Positions 11,900-25,400 of a DNA stretch of 64,000 nt are shown piece after piece; positions within the stretch are counted from its first letter, which is position 1, and each line of letters opens with the position of its first letter. Under the pieces are notes generated by a model, which worked only from the letters and a program-made list of their open reading frames with translations, did not search any database and had not been told where the DNA came from. The stretch is taken from contig OZ020247.1 of NCBI GenBank assembly GCA_963971285.1, forward strand, positions 13,660,614 through 13,724,613, written 5' to 3'. This stretch comes from Astropecten irregularis (lineage: Eukaryota; Echinodermata; Asteroidea; Paxillosida; Astropectinidae). The translations under genes were made by a program, and so were the position numbers.

Positions 11900-12438
11900 G
11901 TTAGTCTTCAGGATATGGAAACAACTAAGCCACTCGGCCTCGGTATGATAGCAAACTGTTATGTATAGGCCCTATACTTGAGGCTGCATTTTAAAGCTCT
12001 GCTTGGTGAAACTTTTACCGAGTGTGAAAGGAAAACTGCTCAACTTAAAATGCATAGGCCTACGTACGAGTTCTGCAATCTTGCATCGGTAAAATCTGAT
12101 TTAGGTTTGCTCATGCATAGTCGAAACAAAGCACCATATGAAAAATGTTTGCTGATTCTAGAGGGCGCAACGACAACACAGATCCACAGTCCCTAAGGGT
12201 GCACCACACGAAATAAACTCCCATTGACCTTAGTGTAAAATCCCTCAACTTCACAGTTCAAAAAACCCCATCCAGAAGTTTCTCAGTTGTGGGTGCAATA
12301 GTGTAAATGATAGAGTGAACTCTCATCTACCCAATTCTTTTCAATTTTGGATGGGTAACAGATTTTGGATTTTTTGCTAATTGCCCCAAGAAAAAAACAC
12401 CCCCGAAATGTCCTTATTCCCGTAACCGACTTCTGTAG

Positions 12439-12520
12439 CCCCCCCCCCCCCCCCCCCCCCCCACCAAATTTTGTCTAGCCCATACCCCCCCTCCCCCCCC
12501 CCTCCCCCCCCAAAAAAAAA
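12439..12520. repeat. Poly-C tracts
   Basis: A run of 24 C at 12439-12462, followed by C-rich sequence with single T interruptions at 12485-12511 and then a run of A. Related C runs with GGGTC-type flanks occur at 14655, 27041 and 31323. The true length is uncertain because homopolymers are error-prone. Confidence 0.8.
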
Positions 12521-12750
12521 TGCAAGTGAAAAAAGAAAATTCTTGAAAATACTGGACTTTTTTCAGTTATTAAGCGCCAATTACATAAAAACGCGTTGTG
12601 TGGGCTATAATGTGCACGTTTTTCCACCCCTACTAAGACATAGCAGAAGCGAGTGTTAAAAGAACCCAAAATATTGGGTCTTCTAGCCCCCCCAAAAAAT
12701 AATGGCTCTTCTAGCCTCCAAAAAATGTTGGCTCTAGAACCGCGCCTGAT

Positions 12751-13094
12751 GTATCATACTTTGGTAAGAAACCAAAACAGAAATGTTCACAGATTTACGT
12801 ATTACTTACAGGGTACGAAGATGGTGCTGGTAGAAACATACCGTTAAAATTGTTCGCCTGAAATGTGTGTAATTTATCCAGAAATACGTAAAACTATATG
12901 ACCGAAAATCTTTTTGATCTTTTAAAAGAACAAAAAAGAGAAAACACTCAGAAATACTGTGCCTGTTTTTCACTGTTTTCTAAAACAGTGGGCATCTGAA
13001 ATGTTCACAGATGAAAGTTACTGTATCTGTCTTGATATTTTTGTCCATTAATCTGTATCCTTTGATAAAAACCAAAGTATGATATTACCTTTAA
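12751..13094. repeat. TTAA-type MITE, family A, copy 1 (left tip lost)
   Basis: Left end TATCATACTTTGGT, right end ACCAAAGTATGATATTACCT then TTTAA. The centre TTTTTGATCTTTTAAAAGA is half of the family palindrome; the other half is mutated in this copy. Its outer TTAAAGG on the left is missing. Confidence 0.75.
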
Positions 13095-13189
13095 AAAATA
13101 GCTGAGGGTGTGAACAAATTATGATAATGACGTCGGCGCATCAATAACTATTTTTTGTGCTTGCTCGCTTTAGTCATCATTTTCTGACA

Positions 13190-13430
13190 GGCTGAGGTGG
13201 TGTGATATACACTTGCAGCAGTTAGGCGATCTGCATCAGACGGCCGGGAGCTGACGCAGGAGCGAGGAACATCAGTGATCGCGGCGTTGTGGACAAATTT
13301 CACTGCATGAAATAATCAAACTAATTATTGGAGTCTTTATTCATATTCCTTTGCTGAGTGAGTCGTTTCCTTTGAGCAAAACAAGAAAAAGGAAAGGAAG
13401 ATATCGACAGTGTCGACTGCTAAGCCAACG
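13190..13430 (+). promoter_or_regulatory. Putative 5' UTR and promoter of the secreted EGF-domain gene
   Basis: A GC-richer stretch (for example GACGGCCGGGAGCTGACGCA) between two family A elements, ending at the proposed start ATG. The upstream ATG near 13307 is followed at once by TGA. No TATA box or clear initiator was seen; the boundary is a guess. Confidence 0.3.
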
Positions 13431-13494
13431 ATGTGCTGGATTGCCAAGATGCCACAGCCATTGGCTGCGTCGCCAATGGTGATTACCATTATTG
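13431..13494 (+). CDS. Secreted EGF gene exon 1 (start, first half of signal peptide)
   Basis: ATG at 13431 (context AACGATGT) opens MCWIAKMPQPLAASPMVITI and ends ATT G|GTAAGT in phase 1. Chosen because the donor is near consensus, the phase fits exon 2, and the join extends the hydrophobic core. An alternative first exon elsewhere in 11.2-15.4 kb cannot be excluded. Confidence 0.5.
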
Positions 13495-16400
13495 GTAAGT
13501 AATCCGGCGATCAATTTAGAGGAATCATCATACTTTGGTAGCATACCGAAACAGAAATCTTCATAGATTTACCTATAACTTACAGGGTATAAAGATGGTG
13601 ATGGTAGAAACACACCGTTAAAATGTTTCTGCCTGAAATTCTGTATTTAGCCAGAATAGAGTAAAACCAGTGACCAACATTATTTTTGATCTTTTAAAGA
13701 TCAAAAATAAAAGAGAAAAGTCAGACTTAATTAGAAATACTGTGGCCGTTTTTCACTGTTTTCTCAAAACTTGGGCACCGTACAAGACTGAAATTTTCAT
13801 AGATGATTGTTACTTTATCTTCCTTCATATTTTTGCTCATGAATCTGTATTTCTTTGACAAAAACCAAAGTATGATATTACCTTTAATCACAAACCTCCA
13901 GTTGGAAACAAATAATGAATTGCTCTCGATCAATATTCTTGTTTTGTATGCTAACTTGAGACAGCATTTTCAGTTGTTTTTAGTGTACCATCAAATTGCG
14001 GATAATTCATTAGTGTCTTGTCCATGCACCTGCATTTATAATGCCCGACACCGATCTCCACCTGTTGAACACAACAATTAGCGAGTTTGCTGTCAATTTC
14101 GAATTGAGCAATAGTTTACAATGCAATTTCTTATTTCACCTGGAACCAATGCGCAATGTGCATGGAAAATAATTACTCTGATTGACAATGGTAACGGCAA
14201 TTATATTGGTCTGCCCTTTTGGTTTGTTGGCTAAGTATAGTATTTTCTACTGTATATTAAAGGTAATGTCATACTATAGTTTTTGTAAAGAAATGCAGAT
14301 TCGTGGGAAAAATACCAAGAAAGATACAGTAAAATTCCCAGTCCCATTTGAGAAAACAATGAAAAACGCCCACAGAATTTCTTTTTCTTTTCACTGTTAT
14401 TTTTTTTTCTTTGAAAGATCAAAAATATTTTCGGTCGTTAATTGTACTAATTTCCCGATAAATACAGCATTTCCGGCGGAAAACTTGCATGTTTCTACCA
14501 GCACCGTATCTTTATACCTTGTAAGTTATAATAAGTAAATCTGTGAACATTTCCGTTCTGGTTGCCCACCAAAGTATGATACTATACCTTTAAAGGTATA
14601 ATACATGATTGGTAAAGGTAACAGAACAGCACTGACACTTTCATGCGTGTCGACCCCCCCCCCCCAATATTTGAGGTGGGGGGGGGGGGGTGGCGTGTAT
14701 TATCATCCCCCCCCCCCCCCCAATATTTCGGGGTTGAACATCATTCAAATTTATTGTATGGAAATATTACATGATCCTTGTTTATTGAGTCTTCGCAGTG
14801 AATTTGTACTGTTTAATTCTTCTGAATATCGTTTTTAAATGCTCTAAAATGTGACTTTTCGACTCTGTTTTTATTAAAAAGTCCCTGGTTTGGGAGGGGG
14901 GGTATCCCACCTCCCACAGCCTCCACGGACAAGGACAACAAATCACCAATCATCCCCCCAATCATGAAAAGAAATCGACACAAGTGGACACTTTGTCTGA
15001 TCCAACTTGTAGATGAAATAATAAACCTGTGAAAATTTGAGCTCCATGATCGGACAGCTGAGTCATGAGAAAATAGCGAAAACCCGACTCAATTTTTCTT
15101 ATAAAGCACGAAGAATGGTTTTGATCTTACCTCGATCAAAACTATTTTCGGTCTTTGTTTTATTTTCTGACAGCATTTCAAGTGAAAACATTATAACGGT
15201 ATGTTTCTACAAGCACTACATACCCTGAGTGAAAGGGAATAACTGAAACAACTCAAGTGAGGGTGTCCTTTTTGTTTGTTCTAGACACTAAATTTTGATT
15301 TCCTTCAAGATGAAAAACCCAGCATCTGATGAAGCAAGATTTCCCGTGACTGTTTTCACTGTTTACGAACTGTTGAGTCCATTTTCTGTCTCAAACTCAA
15401 TAATTTTTTTGGAGGCCTTGCAAATCCTGCACGCTGCCTTTAAATACTTCCATTTCTTTTATTCAAATAGTACTTATGATGTCTACTGACCACGTGGAGG
15501 GTGCGATGAAGTCATACTTTGGCCCACCACCTCCGCCTGATCCTGGTAACACTGACCCCTATTACTGGTTGAAACAAGCCATGGCAGAAATACGAAAACA
15601 AATTCCGGGAAAGAGCCAAGCACAAACACCACCAGCACCACCCGGTAAGTACATGATTTAAAGGTAGTATCATACATTGGTTTTTGTCAAAGAAATACAG
15701 ATTCATGGGCAAAAATATCACGGACGATACAGTAATAGTCATCTGTGAAAATTTCAGTCCCATACGATGCCCACCTTTTGACAAAACAGTGAAAAACGAT
15801 CACAGTATTTCTTAAGTCTTTTCTCTTTTATTTTTGATCTTTTAAAAGATCAAAAACATTTTCGGTCGTTGCTTTACTAATTTCTGGATAAATACACAAT
15901 TTCAGACGGAAACATTTTAACGGTATGTTTCTACCACCACCATCTTCATACCCTGCAAGTTATAGGTAAATCTGTGCACATTTCTGTTTTGGTGTCTTAC
16001 CAAAGTATGATACTACACCTTTAATCAAACTTGGACGATAACGATTATTATATCCCTGTAATCTTTGAGCCGTCTTCAATTCCATGCATGTGTATTATGA
16101 GATCAACCCAAATCGGTGGTCATTCAAGACCTATAGGGGAATGATCCTCTATCCGGATAGTACTTTCATGTAGGCCTATACATGTCAATGCGTATATAAA
16201 CGGTACACGGTTTTTATAACGAAAGAAAAATTCCACGAAAACAATCACGAGCAATCAGCCAATAATTGTGGCATTTGTCATTTCCAAAAAACGGAAACAA
16301 CGAAAGAAGCCAAAATTCAACCCATTTCGTATGCTTGTCGAATGAAGTTTTATCCCATAATTATTTTCTTAAATGGAGGGTACAGAATTGGTAAGACAAA

Positions 16401-19400
16401 ATACACTTCATGATCACAGAGTCACATAAAACTTACACAGTATAATGGTGATGATAGGAGAAAACATCCCATGAAATGTTTTTGTCTGAAATGCCATATT
16501 CGTTGAGAAATAAATGAAACCATTTTCCGATTGGAATAAATCGCTTCGAAGCGTTTTATTAATTCGTTGAAATGTGTACAGTTCTCTGTACACGGGTTTT
16601 CACTATTTTCTCGTGACCCAGATGGCTGATTGACCTCAAACTTCTACAGGTTTGTCAGTTAAGGTATACGATGGATTACATAATGTGCTTTCACTGTCAG
16701 CAACGGTTTTGTCGCAAAAAAACAGTTCTGTACCATCCCTTTAACTTTATTTCAGTAAAATTTTTATTCTGAAGTGCAGTTTGTAGTGAATCTCAAAACT
16801 GATTCCAATACCAACATTCTGTGCCTTTGACGTCACCAGTACAGAACTAAATGTAGAATAGGCTCGCAAAACAGTATACTGCGTGGCGTTCTGCATGTGA
16901 CTTAAAGGTAGTATCATACTTTGGTAAGACACCAAAACAGAAATGTTCCGCCTGAAATTGTGTATTTATCCAGAAATTAGTAAAATAACGACCAAAAATC
17001 TTTTTGATCTTTTAAAAGATCAAAAATAAAAGAGAAAAGACTAAAGAAATACTGTGGCCGTTTTTCACTGTATCCTCAAAAAGTGGGCACCGTATGGGAC
17101 TGAAATTTTCACAGATGACTGTTACTGTTTCTTCCTTGATATTTTTGCCCATGAATCTGTATTTCTTTGACAAAAACCAAAGTATGATATTACCTTTAAA
17201 GGTATAATACCTTGGTAAAGGTCACAGAGCTGCACTCGCACTTTGTCTGATCAAACATGTACATGAAACAATAAAACTGTACGAGTTCAATCGGACATTC
17301 GGAGTCATGAGAACATTAGTTGAAAAACAGACTCAGTTTTTATCATAAAACGTAAAGGTTTTGATCTTACCCTAAGATCAAAACTGTTTTCGGTCTTTGT
17401 TTTACTAATTTATGGATAAATACATGTACACCATTCCAGGTGAAATTGTTTTTTTAACGTTATGTTTCTACCAGCACCAGCTTCATACCCTGAAAGTCAT
17501 GCGCAAATATTTTAACATTTCTCTTAATTGGGTATGTTATCAATCCTGTACTGAACCTTTAATGATCAAAGATATAAAAATGGATATACATGTATATAAA
17601 TTGATATATATTCAATCTGACCTTTGTATGTTCAGTCATGCATTTTGACAAGCCATTAAGTACGACCTGCATCGCGTGTAGTATTCAATCAATAATTTAA
17701 GTCACCTTGGCGGTTGGTCAGTGCCAAATCTAGGTCAGTGTTTTTAGTTAAATATCACCTTTTATTCATCATTATCAATTCAGTGACCTAAAAATAAAAG
17801 AGAAAAGACTTAAGAAATACTGTGGCCGTTTTCACTGTTTTTCTCAAAAAGTGGGCACCGAATGGGACTGAAATTTAAGTCACAGTTGACTGTTACTGTA
17901 TCATCCTAAATATTTTTGCCCATGAATCTGTATTTCTTTGACAAAAACTAAAGTATGATATTACCTTTAAAGGTATAGGCCTAATACATTAATTGGTAAA
18001 GGTCACAGAGCTGCACTCACACTTTGTCTGATCAAACATGTACATGAAACAATAAACCTGTACGAGTTCAATCGGACATTCTGAGTCATGAGAACATTAG
18101 TTGAACAGACTCAGTTTTTATCATAAAACTTAAAGGTTTTGATCTTACCCTGAGATCAAAACTGTTTTCGGTCTTTGTTTTACTAATTTATGGATAAATA
18201 TAACATTCCAGGTGAAAATATTTTAACGTTATATTTCTACCAGATTCCAGCTTCATACCCTGAAAGTCATGCGCAAATCTGTTAACATTTCTCTTAATTG
18301 GGTATGTTACCAACTGTACCTTTAATGATCAAAGATATAAAAATGGATATATGTATATAAATTTATTGATATATTCATTCTGACCTCCGTATGTTCAGTC
18401 ATGCATTACGACAAGCCATTAAGTACGACCTGTATCGCGTGAAGCTTGTTACAATACAGGCTCTTTCATATATTCAATAATTTAAGTCATCTTGGCGGTT
18501 GGTCCATGCCAAATCTAGGTCAGTGCTTTTAGTTAAATATCACCTTTTATTCATCATTATCAATTCAGTGACCTAAAAATAAAAGAGAAAAGACTTAAGA
18601 AATACTGAGGCCGTTTTCACTGTTTTTTTCAAAAAGTGGGCACCGAATGGGACTGAAATTTAAATCACAGTTGACTGTTACTGTATCATCCTTTATATTT
18701 TTGCCCATGAATCTGTATTTTTTTTGACAAAAAATAAAGTATGATATTACCTTTAAAGCGTAAAAAAGTCCCCCTAAACCTTGTGATATTCACATACTTG
18801 AGATTCAACGACAATCATTTTGCACGGAATCTGTGATAAGCAGTGCACATCACAATATGGTTGCGACAGTAAAAAGTCAATTTCAAGCTTGGTTGGAAGA
18901 TGCTTGATGTTTATGGGAAAAAAATTGTTCACAGTGACATGAGAAACTTAGAGCAACCATGTCGAGCGTGTCACGCTTTTCGTAAACGTATAGGAGGGCT
19001 GTGTTGCCATAAATCTTTGGTAAGCTCGCGGATTATTTATAAATAAACACACTAATTAAATTAATGCAAACGAGCCAATTGAACCTTAATTTTTTTTTTC
19101 TAAATCAAGACTGAAAATCAACTACATTTAGGATTTTTGATTCAACGGGAATCGTCTGCGCTCATGCAGTATAACGGTAACCAAGCTCTGTGTTACATGT
19201 TGACTTTCTACAGCCTCATAAAGCTATACAGCGTGCATGACCCCCCAAAAAGCAATCCTTTGTCGGGAACCATTATTGTTCAAATTAAATTGTTTATCGC
19301 TTCAAAATTCAGTTATAACATTTTAATATCCAATCTTCTTTGAATTCAACACAGATGGCCCATGTATTCCCAATCCATGTCAGTACGGCGGTATCTGTCA

Positions 19401-22400
19401 TCCCGTGAATGGAACCAACTCAACCTACTCCTGTGATTGTATGACAGATTTCTCAGGAAAACATTGTGAAATATACGGTAATGTATTACTCAAATTCCTT
19501 TCCATTTTTTTTATTTATTTTTTTTATGAAAAATCGCCAATCACAAGGCCCAAAACAGGCCACTCGAGGTGATGGCTAAAACGAGGAGAAAAGGGAACAA
19601 AGAAGAAATCATGGGGTAGAAAGATAACTATTGATGTTGCACTTAAATTGAGACAAATTGTAAGTGGAAGGGAAGCAGGATGCAGGGAGTGAATTCCACA
19701 GCAAGGCGGTACGCGGGAAGAAACTGGATGAGTATCCCCGATAATTTGATAATGATCTTTTTTTTTTTCGTTCTTGATGTTGTCATCCGCGCGCAAAAAG
19801 TTTCAGTCACCACGAAAGAACTGACCGCGAACTGGAAACTCAACCAATAGACACGTTCTCACACACTAACAACCGCGACTATTTGGGTAGTGCTCCAAAT
19901 CGCGACCCAAATATAGTCGCGCTTTTTGTCGTGTCCACACAGGCAAAAAAACGCAACCTAAAAATCGCACCGGTACGATTTCTATCAAACAGCGCGTACG
20001 CAGTGCATCCTGTGCTAAACTCGCGGGCCCGCCTTGCATGATGGGATATAAAAAAAACGGTATTTTTTGGTGATCCAAATCGCCATAATTAATTTTAATA
20101 TAGCTCTATGGTCCCCACACAAATAAGCGCGACAAATAGTCGTGTGCGACAAATGGTGTGTGAGAACGTGCCTAATATTGAAGACGCTTGCAGGCCGTTT
20201 TTTAAATTAAAGGGTTCATGCAGTGCTTTTATAGTCAGGTTATTTTATTGCCTTCATACAGAGAATAAACTGACAGATAATGAATGGCAAGTCTTATTTT
20301 GGTTTCAAACCAGCATTTGGTTTTATTTTGAACGGCTTTGCAAAATGGGGGATTTTCATGAATACTCATGTAGGGAACCAACATTCAAAATATAATGAAA
20401 AAAACATAAACAAATGAAGATGCAAACATGACCCACAGAAATGGTTGGTCAAAAAAATTACACCACCAGTTGAGTGAAAGGAACATATTCAGCACAATAA
20501 AACCCATTGAGGGGGAAAGGTTTGTCAGAAAACCTATAAACCAACCCCAACTTTTTGTGCACAAAGCAATTGGATTACTGCTCTCAGTTACCCAGATGAC
20601 GTCACAGTTTTGCTCATGAATATGGAAATTCTAATAAGCATACAAACCAAAAAACCTGTTGTTAACCGTGAAACAGTGTGAGGAAGTGTAACAATTTCTT
20701 TTTGGCACATGTTCAAGCCATAATATTCCTATTGCATAGACCCTTTAACGCAACATTGCACTGTGAATGAAATAAAATCAATGGATCTGGACGTCGATGA
20801 AAGCATATATTGTTTTGGAGAAAGAAACTGCTTGGCGAAGGTCACAATAACTCATTGTCACGTACAAAAATGAAACAAAAATGGCGCTATGCCATACAAT
20901 GTCAAGTTTAGTTATCACGGTGTTCGCATGATCCCGCACGGGGGGGGGGGGGCATTTTCTTCAGTCTTGTTGACCTGTGAGTCCTATGAGCAGCAAGGTG
21001 GTGATTTTGTCATCCACCTTTTCATTTTGTTTTGGAACAACATTTTATTTTCCTGGGTCGAATTAAGCCCATTCAAATAATAAGCCACATATTATACAGT
21101 TTAGGAGTGCAGAGTACTTTTACTATAGAAGGGATGGACGAAAATTGTGATGTACAATAATTTGAAAAGTTCCTTTATTCCACAGGCCCATGTCACCCAA
21201 ACCCTTGCGATCTTGGAGCATCATGTCATCCCAAAAATGGAAGCGAGATATATTACTGCAAATATTACGGTAATGAACGATAATGCTTCTCCGCATTGAT
21301 GCGGGAAAGCCTTTTTTTTTGTTAAAGAGGATGTTCAACACTCAACAAACCTCACTTTATTTGTTAGAATTATAATCATTAAATTACTTGACATGAGATA
21401 ATTTATTTATCTCACAGTGAACACAGAAAGAGAGTCTTTTTGATGATTTTTCTCTCAACATGCAAGCTACCCAAAAATTGAGTGTTGAACATCCTCTTTA
21501 AGATTTGTTTGGCTTTTCAGCCTTAGTTGAATAGCGTTCGGCACTAATGACGTCACAACATGCATGCACATACCCCCACTCACCACACGTTTGCATGGCC
21601 ACGTTGCAATGTTTGTCTGAGGTTCGGTGCTATATTTTTAGCGCAAGTGCGCAGTGCTATTGAAAGGGGGGTGCATGAGCCATATCGAGGATAGCCTGTT
21701 TTCGGCACTACGCATACTCACGCAAAGGACAATGGGTAATTTTGTGGTAAATGTACACCAGTTAGCGCCAGCTTTAGCAACAATTCTACCCAGAATGCTT
21801 TGCATATACCTTGTTTGGGTATACGTTTTGGGACGCGCGATGTACAGTACAATGATGACGTTCGCATGTGTAGAATGGGCCGTGTGTATGAGAGATACAT
21901 GTGACGGTTGCTTACTGGATTACTCTATTGGTCACGAAAACAAAAAATAGAGCCATGACTGTCCAAATTCTTTGATGAAATTGGTATTTATCAAGAAAAA
22001 GTATACTATTTCATTTTGTTGAGCATTTCAAAATTACGTGACGCTTAAATACGGGATAAATAATTATACACAGGATCTTAAATTGAATAGCGATATCCAA
22101 TCTTCACCACAAACCGATTATGTTTCTCGTGAATCATTGCTCATTTTATTTTACGTATTTCTTTACTTGGAATGAACATCTCACAATTAAAAAATGAATT
22201 GCGTTGTTTTCATTCATCGCAGTGAAAGGAGTAATTCATGTTAGACAAAGGCAAAAACTGCCAATTCTTGAAATGCATGAGAATTATACATGGGCATATA
22301 TATATATATATAGGCTAGTGGACCTCATGCAATCAGTTTGAATCAATAAATGAATCAATTTGTGTTTGCCCTTTGACTGAATTGGTTGCCATGGTTTCTG

Positions 22401-25400
22401 TGTTTTTTCTGTTGTGGACAATATTGTCTGCCCATCTAGCCATGAGGTGAAAGTAAATGCTTTAATCGTAACTAGAGCATACGTGAACAGTATGGATTGC
22501 TAGTGACCTTACTCCATTGGTTGTCATCACTGTTCTATACAAACTGGATAGGTCGCGCTGCTCTGCAGGTAAAGCATCCGTGCAGCCATTTTGGGATATT
22601 CAATACATTGGCAGGCGCGGCAACCGTCGTTTACAGAGAATACACGGGTTTACACTTCGAAAAAAACGCATGCGTGATAGTGCCTCGTTTTGAAGTCGCG
22701 ATCAAAACCGCCGAAGTGTAAACCCGTGTATTGTCTTCGACAATGGACGGGTTTATACTTCGAAAAGTGCGCATGCGTGGAGGTGCCTCGTTTTGAAGTT
22801 GCGATCAAAATCTAAGATGGCCGCCATGGTGTAAACCCGTGTATTGTGCTGAATATCCTAACATGGCCGCTGGTGACTTCACGGCTCCCCGTCTAATCAC
22901 TGCACCCGCGACCTATCCAGTTTGTATAGATCAGTGGTTGTCATGGATGTTTGTTTTGTTTTCTCTTGCGGGAGAAACAAGTGAAAACAAGGAATCTAAA
23001 TTTTAAGATCAACCTAGCAATGAACACTGAAACTGTTTACAAGATGGACCAGCGGCTGGAAAAACTATGCCCCAAAGTCTATCTTTCAATCGAAGATCAG
23101 TCTGCAATAATTCATTTTGTACCGAACTTAGCAAACGATCGTGATTGAGATACTCGTCAACATATTTAAAAAAAAAATTGAACTCATGTTCGGAGTTGAG
23201 TGGTTCTAAAACGCACTTCGAATTTTCAAAATATGTTTTCCACATTATGGAACGGCCATCTTCCATTTTGGCCCTTTTCCCCATTTTTTTCCTTGGTTGT
23301 CAGTAATTCCTTTGTCTAGTACTAAAAACAACACATTGTTATCGATTTTACTAATTATGGTCCTATTTTCTGTTTTCCTTCTCTACTCATGCAGATTCAT
23401 GCCAATCAATCGTCAATGGTGGGACTTATGTTGGGTACGAGTACGGTAATTATTACATCAACCCGCCGTGTGAGCCATCTAAGGATAAAATTAGAACATG
23501 TACGTTGAACTCTCATTATTCATAATAAGCGCAGTTCGGAAAATATTAGTGCCACCCTCGGTCAAGGGTTAATCGGCATAAAATGATTTAACAGAATCCA
23601 GACCAGACAAGACCTAACCTGACTTGACTTGACCTGACCCGACATGACCTGACCTGACCTGACCATGCAGACCAGACCTGACCCGACCCGACCTGACGTG
23701 GCCTGACGTGACGTGACGTGACCTGACCTGACCCGATCCGACCCGACCCGACCTGACCTGACCTGACCTGACCTGACCTGACCATGCAGACCAGACCTGA
23801 CCCGACCTGACGTGGCCTGACGTGACGTGACGTGACCTGACCTGACCCGACTTGACCTGACCTGATCTGACCTGACCTGACCCGACCTGACCTGACCTGA
23901 CCATGCAGACCAGACCTGACCCGACCTGACGTGGCCTGACATGACATGACCTGAACTGACCCGACACGACCTGACCTGGCCATGCAGACCCGACTTGACC
24001 TGACCCGACCCGACCCGACCCGACCTGACCCGACCTGACCTGACCTGGGGCCAATTAGATGGAGCAGCTAAGCACAAAAAAATGCTTAGCATAAAAAATG
24101 TCCTGCCCAATAAAACAAACCACTATTAAAAAAATCCATTTTACATTTATGTTCAGAACAACAGCCAAAGAACAATTACAAGTGATACACAACACATTTT
24201 GGTTGTCAATCTTGTTTTTATAAACACAGAAATGTCATGGTTAGCAAATTTATGTACTAAGCAGAGCCGTGAAATTGGCCCCTGACCTGACCTGACCTGA
24301 CCTGACCTGACCAGACCAGACCAGACCTGACCATTGTCATACTGCTGCAGCTATATGACACATAATTACAATAAATTTTATTCTTGTTTTCATTCCGTTC
24401 AGATTGCTCGACCCCCGAAAACAGTGGCTGGAATAGGTAATTACATTTAATTTATTAAACAAATACGACACAGCCGACAACAAGTTGAATATTTTTCCAA
24501 GCATTCTTGTAATAATGATAAAAATCTAAGATTATATAGCGCTACTCGCAAGATGGATAACTGACCATAGGGCGCGTGGTAATTAGTATGGAGGTCGCCA
24601 TTCTCCATACAAATTAATAATTATACACGATCCGCCATGTAGCTGTGCAACTGGTGAGTAGTTTGTAGGCCTACACGAGACATATGGAGGCTGGACGCTC
24701 TATCAAAGAAAAGAGGAGTGTTAGGCAAAATTTTGGCCCGGATTCGATTGAAACCTATTGTTTATTGTAAATAGAAATATTTAACATTGATGAATATAAA
24801 AACGGCGATTTTTTGTGGTTTTCTGGACCTACTTTTGCAAGTACCGCACACATCGCTCATATCATACTATGGAAACTCTGTACGTGGAGCGCACGCCCTC
24901 ACACCAGAATGGCGCCCATGGCGAAGTTACGCGTTTCAGTGGAGAGTTCCCCATCTTGCGCCGCGTAGCGCTATATAATCTTTGATAAACATATTGTTAA
25001 TGTGATTTTTTTTTCGGGAAATACAAAATCGCCATTTCCCCAACTTGATCTTTATCTAAAATTACGATTCGTATATTATAACATTAACATGATTCTGTCT
25101 GGTTCACTATTCTGCCAATGCCTCTAAAAGTTGTTCATAATAAAGTCATATGAATCATATACCCACTGGCAAAGAAGCACCTGTCCAAGGTGTGGCACGT
25201 TTTCAAATTAAAAATACTTTCACAAGATGTTGAATGCGCCGGTACTGTTACATTAATAGTGGGCCTATAATGATTTGTTGCAAGACAAAATGAATTTAAA
25301 TTTTGAGTTTGTTCTGTGCTATTTCAGGATGTCCCGTATAGGGGACAACAATGATTGCTCCCCAAATTTCGATGCCAAGGTTGTTTGTCAAGAATCAAAT

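Noticed and set aside
23562..24110. Repetitive SGQVRSG-type proteins of up to 182 residues on the minus strand
   Set aside because: Translations of the CTGAC pentamer array inside an intron.
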